Positions 1 through 6,553 of a DNA stretch of 7,865 bases are shown here, in pieces. The notes beneath the pieces are model-generated. The model ran no database searches. It was not told the DNA's origin and saw only the letters and a program-made list of their open reading frames with translations. This DNA comes from Casp-actino8 sp044358015 (GTDB taxonomy: Bacteria > Actinomycetota > Acidimicrobiia > Acidimicrobiales > Ilumatobacteraceae). Position 1 is the first letter of the stretch. The number at the start of each line of letters is the position of its first letter. Position numbers and translations under genes: made by a program. The DNA is taken from NCBI GenBank assembly GCA_044358015.1, contig JBIKOO010000195.1, forward strand, positions 1 to 7,865, read 5' to 3'.

Positions 1-1687
1 CTGCGTTCACGGCACGCAACTTGACCTGGTAGGTCGTTCCGTTCACTAACGCTGATGCTGCATCCGAACGAGTCGTGATCACAACCGGGGTCGTGGTATC
101 GGCTGGGCTGAACGCTTTCCACGTCGTGCCATTATCAGTCGAATACTCATAGTTCGTGATTGTGGCACCACCATTTGATTCTGGCGCTGTGAAAGCAATT
201 GATGCCTGAGCACTACCTGATGTAGCCACCAACGAAGTCGGCGCACTAGGTCGGGCGAAAGGCACCGAGAATACGTCAAGGTCAGCGTTACCGCCGTCTA
301 TTCCACGAATGTTGCTAGCGCCTGATGTAATCATGACAACGCCAAGCCCTGTCGTCGGGTCGAAGTCAAGTGCAGCCAATGAACTGTTTGCGTCAGCTGA
401 GTCACCACCAGCATTTGACGAAATCAACTGAGTTGTTCCTTTCGCAATGTCATACAAAAACACATCGAGTCTGTTGTTATTGTCAGCCACCGAGATGAAA
501 TCATCATTTGATTCGTAGGCAATGAAACTGCAGTCACCGGTGATCCGAGGTGCTGTTGCTGATGTAGCCGCTTGCCCCGTTGTGATCTTGCTGATCAAGC
601 TGATCACCGGACTCGCGCCTCGGTTGTCCCACAAGAAAATTCCTTCGGCAGGACCAGAGTTGCCGGCCAACAAATCAACACCTTGATTTGACTTGAAAGC
701 GATGCAATTGCCATCAGCTGAGATCGCTGGTGCGTATTCGGTGTCAATCAGGCCCGTTGAAGGATTACCGTTCGGCTTCACACTGGCATACGCCGCCGAT
801 GTAACCGATGTTGCACCAACAGTGCTCACGACCAATCCTCCAAGCGTTCCATCCGAAGAGACAACGTCGAGAGCGTCGGTCACGAAGGTCACCTTCGTGC
901 CGTCGGCGTTGAGCGCCGGCAAATAGCCGCCACCTTCGCCGCCGCCATCAGCGAATGCACTGACCCACACCGCAGGACTTGCCACGCTTCCAAGTGTGTT
1001 CATGTACACATCGGGACCGAAGTTGAGGTCATCAGCATTGAAGTACTCATCGGTGACGAAAGCGATCTTCGTGCAGTCGCTGCTGAACCTCGGTGAGTAT
1101 GCGCCATTGCTGGTGATTATGTTTTCTTCGAGTTCAGCGTCGTACGAGATGCTCACCGAAGCGACGGTGACAGCATTCGCTGACGAGAACTCGTCAAAAA
1201 TTCCATCCTCATCGGCGTCACGATCGATCACGTAAACATCGGGCGCGCCGTTGGCGTCGGCAATGTCAAATTCGTTTTCGGTTACGTAAGCCACCTTGCG
1301 ACCCGTTGAACAAATCTCTGGGTCGTAGCTGTTCAAACCTGAACCGCCTTGTGCTCCGTTATCTGAAACACTCAGCCGCGTGACAGTGGTGCCGTTGGTG
1401 ACGAACACGTCTGTAGCGCCGTTGGTGTCGCCTGTGACAAGGTCGCTCGACAGTGATTCAAACACGGTCCAACGAGTACCTGACGCCGTCAACGTCGTTG
1501 AGACTCCGCCGGCGTCACCGACACCTGCTTCGCCAACACCACCGTTGGGGTCACCGCCCGTTATGTCGAGCACTAGGCGGGTGGCATTACTGAGTGTGGC
1601 CGCCGAAGCGGGTGCGGAACCAACCGCACCCGCCCCAAACGAGGCCACGATTCCTACCAAAGCTAGATAACTCAAACTCTTTTTCAT
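1..1687 (-). CDS. Secreted seven-bladed PD40/TolB-like beta-propeller protein with FN3 domain (partial, C-terminus off window)
   Basis: The frame is open for 562 codons from an ATG at 1687 to the left edge, so the 3' end is missing. The start is set by a strong AAGGAGGA close upstream. A signal peptide is clear: MKK, a hydrophobic stretch, then ASA|A cleavage near residue 29. Seven similar units follow, each with a strand like 'xxIAFVT', an acidic loop and a 'DVFV/DVYV' strand, at about residues 72-96, 130-153, 206-229, 264-287, 327-353, 386-412 and 447-474. The forms RLSVSDNG and GDTNGATDVFV are typical of PD40/WD40-like (TolB-type) propellers. A thrombospondin-3-like calcium loop (D157, D159, D161, G162, D165) sits between blades 2 and 3. 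An FN3 domain begins near residue 478 (PSAPTSLVATSG) and continues past the edge. Four blades carry a cysteine near the same strand (C126, C205, C328, C386). The fold is well supported. The function, perhaps extracellular binding, is unknown. The gene follows pstS by 38 bases and may share its transcript. Confidence 0.88.
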   Translation of the reverse strand, partial: MKKSLSYLALVGIVASFGAGAVGSAPASAATLSNATRLVLDITGGDPNGGVGEAGVGDAGGVSTTLTASGTRWTVFESLSSDLVTGDTNGATDVFVTNGTTVTRLSVSDNGAQGGSGLNSYDPEICSTGRKVAYVTENEFDIADANGAPDVYVIDRDADEDGIFDEFSSANAVTVASVSISYDAELEENIITSNGAYSPRFSSDCTKIAFVTDEYFNADDLNFGPDVYMNTLGSVASPAVWVSAFADGGGEGGGYLPALNADGTKVTFVTDALDVVSSDGTLGGLVVSTVGATSVTSAAYASVKPNGNPSTGLIDTEYAPAISADGNCIAFKSNQGVDLLAGNSGPAEGIFLWDNRGASPVISLISKITTGQAATSATAPRITGDCSFIAYESNDDFISVADNNNRLDVFLYDIAKGTTQLISSNAGGDSADANSSLAALDFDPTTGLGVVMITSGASNIRGIDGGNADLDVFSVPFARPSAPTSLVATSGSAQASIAFTAPESNGGATITNYEYSTDNGTTWKAFSPADTTTPVVITTRSDAASALVNGTTYQVKLRAVNA

Positions 1688-1690
1688 CAG

Positions 1691-1698
1691 TCCTCCTT
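1691..1698 (-). promoter_or_regulatory. Strong ribosome binding site of the propeller gene
   Basis: On the minus strand AAGGAGGA ends three bases before the ATG at 1687. It is the best Shine-Dalgarno match seen at any start in the window and fixes the start of the propeller gene. The spacing is short, but the GGAGG core is complete. It lies inside the 38-base gap after the pstS stop codon, consistent with independent ribosome loading on a shared transcript. Confidence 0.8.
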
Positions 1699-1725
1699 AA
1701 GGTTGATGTTTCAACTGATGATTGG

Positions 1726-3375
1726 TCAGAGTGCCTTGTTGAAACGGCAGTAGGACGTGCCGAGGGCACCATTATTAGGATCCGTTGCAGCCATGGGAAG
1801 AGGCTTCAACCCGTACGTTGCAATGATCTTGCGGGCCGTGAGGTCTCCACAGATGAAGCCAGGTACGCCACCAACAGCAACATCGACGTCGGTCGAGTCG
1901 CCGTCAAAGTTGCAGTCGGTCGCAGCGGTTACTTCTGACACCACTTGGGACGGTGCAATTCCAGTTGCGTTTGTGCTACAAGCTGAAGGCTGAGCTGTCA
2001 CACCAACGAAACGACGTGAGTCTTCAATACGTGGGTAAATCGAACCTGTCGTCGATGAAAGACCGACATAGTTGTACACCAAGCGAGTTCCTTCGAAACG
2101 TGATGCAGTCTCGTTGATGCTGCTGAACGACGGACGCTTAAAGTCACCAGTGTTCTTGAACTTGCCGAATACTGCACCGTTACGCTTGTCGGTTTCGAGG
2201 GACTTGGCCTGAATGACCCAACGGCTGTATCCGTAGAAGCAAATGGCATCGGGCTTGTTTGCGTCCGAGACGTTGCGGCAGTCGTGTTCTTGAACCTGCG
2301 TGAATGGGGTGAAAGTTGTTGCAGCGTTTCCGTCGGTGTTGTTTGCGACAGTGTCGCAACCGCCGAGGAAGTCAGCGTCGTTGTTCGTTGCGTGACCGAT
2401 CAACGTGGTTGCAACGTCAGTGCCGGTTCCTGAGCCCAACTGCACGCGATATGCGCGAATCGGGTCGACATCGGTGGTGACGCCAGTGACATCACCCCAC
2501 AACGAATATTCCGGGTAACCGGGGATTCGATCGCCAACCTGGTCGGCGGTTCCGCTGTTATTCGGATCGATCTTTGTTCCCGTGAAGCAGGTGTAGATCT
2601 TCTTCAAATCGGCCTTACTCAAACCAGTCTGAGCAACTCCGTGGTCGTTGCCGCTGAAGTAGGTCCAGTCAATCGCGTCAAGTGCGAAGGCCCAGCCTTC
2701 AAGCTTGGAGCTAGACGATCGCGACGATGAACGTGCAATATCGATACATGCCGAAGCGGCGGTACCGCCAGGCGAGGCAGCTCCGTTGTAGGTCACGCCG
2801 TTTTGGGCAGATCCTTCAACCGCGCCACGACCGGCACCCGATCCGTTCGGCGGCACGATACCGAGGTACCAGGTTTCACCGACGTCCGAGGTGTCGGTGT
2901 CGCCGTTCAAGTCAGCAGTCACCGCAGTTCCACCTTCGGGAGCTAAACCTGCAACCACAGTTCCGTCGCCTGTGTCACCATCGGTGTTTAAGTCACGCGA
3001 ACCGTAACCGCCGAACACCATATTCACCTTGCAGTCGTTGTCAGCTGGCAAAACCATGCCGCCGGGCCAGGTCGAGCGAGCAGCTGCGAGCCACGCCTTA
3101 TTCGCTACGGTCGCTGTTGACTCGCCAAGTTCAACATTCGGGTTAGCAGCTAACAACGGCGGAATGTTAACGGCACGGTCTTTATTCGGGTTGTAACGCG
3201 AATTCGTGTTGTGAGCAGCCGCCAAAGCGTCCATCACAAATGTCGTGGTGTCCGAACCAGCAATGCCGAGGATGTCTCCTGACGAACTATCAGCACCGGC
3301 CGATACTTGCGTGGGCAGAGCGCACACGCCAATCACAGAGGCAATCGCCACTGCTGAGCTGAGCAATTTCTTCAC
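1726..3375 (-). CDS. pstS: Secreted PstS-like phosphate-binding protein with calcium-loop-like motifs
   Basis: 549 residues from a GTG start, with AGGAG six bases upstream. A signal peptide (MKKLLSS, hydrophobic core, VSA|GA cleavage near residue 26) exports it. C18 is not in a good lipobox, so a soluble or otherwise retained protein is more likely than a lipoprotein. PstS-family signs, in order: GSDTT at 40-44, GSGAGRGA at 178-185 followed by DIARSS at 212-217, LDAIDW at 232-237, LSKADLKKIYTCF at 252-264, and an R310 ... SGT (315-317) segment resembling the phosphate-contacting R/SGT loop of PstS. It would bind phosphate outside the membrane and hand it to PstC/PstA. It is longer than typical PstS (about 320-380 residues). 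The extra length includes three loops of the pattern D-x-N-x-D-[GT]-D-x-x-D at 128-137, 155-164 and 487-496, and several cysteines (C115, C210, C263, C340, C366, C379 and others). The family call is good. The phosphate specificity is inferred, supported by pstC/pstA nearby. Confidence 0.85.
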   Translation of the reverse strand: MKKLLSSAVAIASVIGVCALPTQVSAGADSSSGDILGIAGSDTTTFVMDALAAAHNTNSRYNPNKDRAVNIPPLLAANPNVELGESTATVANKAWLAAARSTWPGGMVLPADNDCKVNMVFGGYGSRDLNTDGDTGDGTVVAGLAPEGGTAVTADLNGDTDTSDVGETWYLGIVPPNGSGAGRGAVEGSAQNGVTYNGAASPGGTAASACIDIARSSSRSSSSKLEGWAFALDAIDWTYFSGNDHGVAQTGLSKADLKKIYTCFTGTKIDPNNSGTADQVGDRIPGYPEYSLWGDVTGVTTDVDPIRAYRVQLGSGTGTDVATTLIGHATNNDADFLGGCDTVANNTDGNAATTFTPFTQVQEHDCRNVSDANKPDAICFYGYSRWVIQAKSLETDKRNGAVFGKFKNTGDFKRPSFSSINETASRFEGTRLVYNYVGLSSTTGSIYPRIEDSRRFVGVTAQPSACSTNATGIAPSQVVSEVTAATDCNFDGDSTDVDVAVGGVPGFICGDLTARKIIATYGLKPLPMAATDPNNGALGTSYCRFNKAL

Positions 3376-3381
3376 TTATTT

Positions 3382-3386
3382 CTCCT
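3382..3386 (-). promoter_or_regulatory. Ribosome binding site deciding the GTG start of pstS
   Basis: AGGAG on the minus strand lies six bases before the GTG at 3375. The frame has no ATG ahead of the signal peptide, so this site supports the unusual GTG start. Confidence 0.75.
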
Positions 3387-3391
3387 GTCGT

Positions 3392-3419
3392 TGAGGTGGT
3401 CAAAAATTTCGACACCTCA
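3392..3419 (-). promoter_or_regulatory. Stem-loop in the pstS leader, next to the ribosome binding site
   Basis: TGAGGT (3392-3397) pairs with ACCTCA (3414-3419). After one bulged base, GTC (3399-3401) pairs with GAC (3411-3413). This gives a nine-pair stem with an A/T-rich nine-base loop. On the pstS strand it ends about five bases before the AGGAG ribosome binding site. No T-run follows it in that direction, so it does not look like an intrinsic terminator. It could stabilise the mRNA or affect ribosome access, but its role is inferred. Confidence 0.45.
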
Positions 3420-3429
3420 TCTTGGAACA

Positions 3430-3473
3430 ACAACGTGAACAACCGATATTGCCAACCTTTAATCAAGGTGAAC
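3430..3473 (-). promoter_or_regulatory. Candidate PHO box upstream of pstS
   Basis: On the pstS strand GTTCACC (3473-3467) and GTTCACG (3440-3434) lie exactly 33 bases apart, three 11-base periods. GTTCA followed by a pyrimidine-rich stretch and repeated at 11-base steps is the known form of actinobacterial PhoP/PHO-box direct repeat units. The two units between do not match well, so this would be two half-sites in phase rather than a continuous array. The promoter-proximal core begins about 65 bases before the GTG start. No convincing -10 hexamer was found. Confidence 0.45.
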
Positions 3474-3490
3474 TGTGTCTGTGCAATTGG

Positions 3491-3510
3491 AAACAAAAAA
3501 CTTTTTGTTT
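3491..3510. repeat. A/T-rich perfect inverted repeat at the end of the sortase-like gene
   Basis: AAACAAAAA (3491-3499) and TTTTTGTTT (3502-3510) are perfect reverse complements separated by two bases. The repeat overlaps the last two bases read in the TAA stop of the sortase-like gene (stop at 3511-3509) and lies upstream of the PHO-like cores of pstS. With so short a loop and only one G/C pair per arm it would make a weak hairpin. It could be a protein-binding palindrome or part of a weak terminator separating the two minus-strand units. Confidence 0.4.
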
Positions 3511-4426
3511 ACCAAGCACTCGGACTCATCAATGAAATGGCAGTCCAAACTTCGAACGTCACCCACATCGCAACCGGTGAAACCACTAACCAACTGACTC
3601 GACGCCCAACCTGATTGACAATGATCGGAAAGCCGGCAGCTAACAAAGCCGCTAACAACATCCATAACGCCAGATCCGACCACGATGATGAGTCACCGGT
3701 CAAACCCAGTTCGTCAAGTGTTGTCTGATGATCAATCGTTTGGCCGGCGGGAAAGACTGGAGAAGTGAGACTGGCCCGCACCACAAGGCGGTCAGAAGAA
3801 TCAACCACCGTTGCCATGATCAGCATGTGCCCTTCGCCCTGAAATGCAGCAGTGTCACGTGCTAAACGGACAGTAGTGTCGACCACTTCGTATGTGTGTA
3901 CGCCTTGTCCGGTCGTGACAATCACTTCATCGCCAACCTTGAGTTGGTCAAGATTCTTGAACTCAGCTCCATACGTTTGACTACGACCCAAAATTGCTGA
4001 AACACCAGGCTGTCCAGGCAGCGCCGAACCAATCAAGTGACCAGAAGCCTGCGCTAATTGCTCGGCTTTTGATCCCTCAACCACAACCGCACGAACATCG
4101 CGATTGGGCACTTCGACTAATCCGATCGGTGTACCGACTGCAATTGGATACGAGACGGGTGCTACGCCGTTCAAAAGATCTGCAGACAATCGTTGCTCCA
4201 ACGCTGTTGCGGCACGATCATGGACCAAGGGTCCCATGAATTGATTGAACATCAACGAACCAAACGCCAATGTGAAAATCACGATTGCGAAACGGCGAAC
4301 TACCGGTATCAACCGCGTTATGTTTTTTTGTAGTTGTTGGTCGTCACCTTGAGTAGCGCCAAATTCCGAACGAAGCTCTTGGTCTTTCGGCAAAACAATG
4401 GTCGTCTCAGATTTGATCTCGCTCAT
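3509..4426 (-). CDS. Membrane-bound sortase-fold protein lacking the catalytic Cys and His (pseudo-sortase)
   Basis: 305 residues. The ATG lies inside the stop codon of the upstream gene (ATGA overlap), so translation is probably coupled. After a cytoplasmic N-terminus of about 43 residues comes a membrane segment (44-62), an extracellular sortase-like domain (about 88-222), and two more membrane segments (251-271 and 278-299). The domain follows the class E-type order: GTPIGLVEVP, then GHLIGSALPGQPG (129-141), TYGAEF (151-156), LKVGDEVIV (162-170), and a final RLVV strand (213-216). In active sortases the segment before TYG reads like AGHR; here it is LGRS, so the catalytic histidine is replaced by R148. 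The strand that normally carries TLxTC reads LIMATVV (202-208), and the whole protein has no cysteine. The likely catalytic arginine (R213) remains. The gene is intact, so this looks like a kept pseudoenzyme rather than decay. Its partner is probably the anchored PstS-like protein encoded just upstream. Confidence 0.8.
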   Translation of the reverse strand: MSEIKSETTIVLPKDQELRSEFGATQGDDQQLQKNITRLIPVVRRFAIVIFTLAFGSLMFNQFMGPLVHDRAATALEQRLSADLLNGVAPVSYPIAVGTPIGLVEVPNRDVRAVVVEGSKAEQLAQASGHLIGSALPGQPGVSAILGRSQTYGAEFKNLDQLKVGDEVIVTTGQGVHTYEVVDTTVRLARDTAAFQGEGHMLIMATVVDSSDRLVVRASLTSPVFPAGQTIDHQTTLDELGLTGDSSSWSDLALWMLLAALLAAGFPIIVNQVGRRVSWLVVSPVAMWVTFEVWTAISLMSPSAW

Positions 4427-6444
4427 GACACAACTTTCTTACGCCGAATACCCAGTTTTCGCCACGGCGCAGTTCCAAGAACGAAAGCGCCAGAAAGTCC
4501 GCCCAATCCGAGCATCAACCCAGACGAACTCTGGTCACCAGAAAAATCATCCGACAGTTGAGGTTTAGGCACAGTAATTGGAGCTGGCTGGGTTGTCGTC
4601 GTTGTTGAAGTAGAAGTCGTCGTACTTGTTGTGCTCGTCGTCGGTGGCACTGTCGTAGGAGGCGGTGACGTCACTCTCGGCCGACTCGTGGTCGGAACTG
4701 TCACGGCCCTGATCGCAATCGTTGTGGTCGTTGTCGTCGTTGTGCTCGTTGTGGTCGTTGTCGTTTCGGGAACGCCAATCGCTTCCACGATTTTTAGTGT
4801 TTCGGCTTTCATCGAATCCGGAAGGGTCACGTACCCCGCTGGCAACAGGCTTTGTCCGTCACCAACTGCGTAACTCAACACCCTGCGAACATCGGCAAGC
4901 TTTTCTTCTGTATCAAAAATTTTTGGAACCATGGCGTAATCAACTTTGATCATCGGATACGCCAACGGATCTTCTGGGGTGGGGTCGGCCACCAAAGTTC
5001 CCGCAGTGCTCAATTCGGCATCGGCGATACCACGTAGAATTGATTCGTTGGTTACTTGAACGACTGATCCGTCTGGCTTGAGTAAACCAGCAACCTGAAG
5101 CCCGAATCTTTTGGCAGTTGGTAAGTCAACGATGCCGATAACTCCACGCGCACTTGTGAGTTCGGCCTGTGTTCCGGTCGGCGATACCCCGTAGAACATA
5201 CGTGTCGCAATATTCTTCTGTCCTTGACGCGGTAGATAGCGCGGATCACTGTCGACGAGTTCAAAAGCATCACGCGGATACGTGTAACCAACGTATGAAG
5301 TATTGAGACGAACGCGCCAAGTATCGGTGTCAGCGAGAAACTTTTGTGCTTCAGGGTCAGCGTTCATCCAGGAAGTCAAAATCGTTGTGGCAGCGTTTCG
5401 CTCAGCCCGAACCAAAATTGGGTTAATGCCGTTTGTCGGAAAACGCACGGTGGGATTGATGTTGAGCAATTCTCGATCACGAACAAGCGTCTCAACTGAA
5501 GTGTTGGTTACTAAACGGGCAACAATTCGCGGAGATACCACCAGGTTTTCAATACGCAAACCAGTAAAGGGGTCCGTCAAGTTGTACGCAACGACGACCG
5601 CGCTTGCCGCCACCGGAGCGTATGAATACTCGCGACGTTCAGGGTAGTGAGATAGTTCTTCTTCGGTCGCTGGCAAAGCAGTGACTCCAAAGTCAATCAG
5701 CCCCGCCAAGAAGTTTTCGCGGCCAGTCGTGCTCGATGTCTCCGTGTAATCCAGAACAACTGATGATTCGCCTTGGCAAATTTGTGCTGCCCACGCATAA
5801 AAAAGACCCGCTGATGTTGCTGAACCGTCAACTCGAACATCAAAGTCGGTGATGGTTGGACAGTCCGCTTGCGACGGCGAAAATGTAATGGGAATCACGA
5901 CGCGCGCTGCTGGCAAACTGCCGGGCTGAACCGGCAGTGCATCGTTTTCGTACACCAGAATGGAACAGGGGTTTGTCGCCGAGCAGGCCAACTGCGGAAG
6001 GTTGCTCGCCGGGCGAACCTCAAACTGTGCTGAGCCAGTTCCGTCAGCAGCGGTTGAGTCCAAAAGCCGGTTTCCGTTTGCTAACTCTGGGAAAGGTTCA
6101 GCCGTGAAGCAGTCTGCGAGCGAAACTGGGTTTGCTTTGCACTGCAAAATAATGACGGTGTAAATGTTTTGCTGAGTCGTTGGTCTAAACCCCGACCAGG
6201 AGATGTTGATCACTTCATTCGACAAATCAACGCCCGGAGAAACCGTGCCTGAGCGACCGCCGGTACCGGTTGCTGTGACAGAGGTTCGAGGAGCCGGCTC
6301 AGCTAACGCGGAATCAGCCGCGCTAAACGAGGCAAGACTCGCCAAAGAAAAGACCGCCAACATCAGCGCACACAGGCGGCGAAGACGATCTCCAATTCGG
6401 GGAAGTGATTTTGAAACTTCAGTCACGTCAAATTTCCCATTCAC
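4423..6444 (-). CDS. Exported PstS-like protein with Ig-like N-domain, Thr-rich stalk and C-terminal membrane anchor
   Basis: 673 residues from a GTG start. No clear ribosome binding site precedes it, and a GTG at codon 7 is an alternative. A signal sequence with a long basic n-region ends near ALA|EP (residue 48). Residues 50-190 resemble an actinobacterial Ig-like module (ISWSGFRPT, IILQCK) with cysteine pairs C102/C112 and C154/C160. Residues 195-560 are PstS-like: LDYTETSSTTGRENFLAG then IDFGVTALPAT (matching the GSGAGR and DFxxSDxPLT regions), YAPVAASAVVVAYNL (275-289), and near the end YPMIKVDYAMVP (496-507) and LSYAVGDGQ ... GYVTLP (523-541). A Thr/Ser/Pro stalk spans about 561-618. 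A hydrophobic helix (641-657) and an RRKK tail at 667-670 follow. No LPxTG-like motif is seen, so a membrane helix rather than sortase linkage would hold it on the surface. It may bind phosphate or another anion. The ligand is inferred from the neighbouring pst genes. Confidence 0.8.
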   Translation of the reverse strand: MNGKFDVTEVSKSLPRIGDRLRRLCALMLAVFSLASLASFSAADSALAEPAPRTSVTATGTGGRSGTVSPGVDLSNEVINISWSGFRPTTQQNIYTVIILQCKANPVSLADCFTAEPFPELANGNRLLDSTAADGTGSAQFEVRPASNLPQLACSATNPCSILVYENDALPVQPGSLPAARVVIPITFSPSQADCPTITDFDVRVDGSATSAGLFYAWAAQICQGESSVVLDYTETSSTTGRENFLAGLIDFGVTALPATEEELSHYPERREYSYAPVAASAVVVAYNLTDPFTGLRIENLVVSPRIVARLVTNTSVETLVRDRELLNINPTVRFPTNGINPILVRAERNAATTILTSWMNADPEAQKFLADTDTWRVRLNTSYVGYTYPRDAFELVDSDPRYLPRQGQKNIATRMFYGVSPTGTQAELTSARGVIGIVDLPTAKRFGLQVAGLLKPDGSVVQVTNESILRGIADAELSTAGTLVADPTPEDPLAYPMIKVDYAMVPKIFDTEEKLADVRRVLSYAVGDGQSLLPAGYVTLPDSMKAETLKIVEAIGVPETTTTTTSTTTTTTTTIAIRAVTVPTTSRPRVTSPPPTTVPPTTSTTSTTTSTSTTTTTQPAPITVPKPQLSDDFSGDQSSSGLMLGLGGLSGAFVLGTAPWRKLGIRRKKVVS
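4591..4764 (-). repeat. Low-complexity Thr/Ser/Pro stalk coding repeat
   Basis: This stretch encodes residues 561-618 of the anchored PstS-like protein: two runs that are almost all threonine, with serine, separated by a Pro/Arg/Val-rich segment. Threonine codons are mixed (ACG, ACA, ACT, ACC), giving an imperfect trinucleotide repeat rather than a pure one. Such stalks usually act as extended, often glycosylated spacers that lift a domain through the cell wall. Length may vary between strains. Confidence 0.8.
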
Positions 6445-6450
6445 TCAAAA

Positions 6451-6460
6451 TTGGCGCCAA
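6451..6460. promoter_or_regulatory. Perfect TTGGCGCCAA palindrome next to the minus-strand GTG start
   Basis: A ten-base perfect palindrome ends seven bases before the GTG at 6444, where a ribosome binding site would be expected. It could be an operator. A second GGCGAG/CTCGCC-like half lies at about 6466-6471 but is not symmetric with it. No regulator is assigned. Confidence 0.3.
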
Positions 6461-6553
6461 AAATCTCGCCACAACGGAGATTTGATTGACACGTTTTCAA
6501 TTTAGAGCGCTTGCCCCAATTCTGAAATAGAGATCAATAAAACTTGCTCTGCT

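Noticed and set aside
1702..1715. Small hairpin GTTGA/TCAAC between pstS and the propeller gene
   Set aside because: Only five pairs with a four-base loop and no T-run, so not a credible terminator.
1594..1938. Open frames on the plus strand opposite the minus-strand genes (for example 1594-1938, 2727-3146, 5303-5647)
   Set aside because: They lie antisense to well-supported genes, have no ribosome binding site or recognisable domain, and their composition follows from the opposite strand.
3313..3327. Possible lipobox around C18 in the pstS signal peptide
   Set aside because: The residue before the cysteine is valine rather than Gly/Ala/Ser, and a good VSA|GA signal peptidase I site follows, so a lipoprotein call is not supported.
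3509..4426. Treating the sortase-like gene as a decaying pseudogene
   Set aside because: The frame is complete, overlaps its neighbour precisely, keeps membrane segments and most scaffold motifs, and shows no frameshift or stop.
4423..4600. LPxTG-type sorting signal at the C-terminus of the anchored PstS-like protein
   Set aside because: The residues before the helix read PKPQLSDDFSGDQ, with no LPxTG, LAxTG or similar motif, so sortase attachment is not supported.
4631..4873. Valine-rich plus-strand frame resembling a membrane peptide
   Set aside because: It is the antisense reading of the threonine-rich stalk; the valine run is a by-product of the ACN repeat on the other strand.
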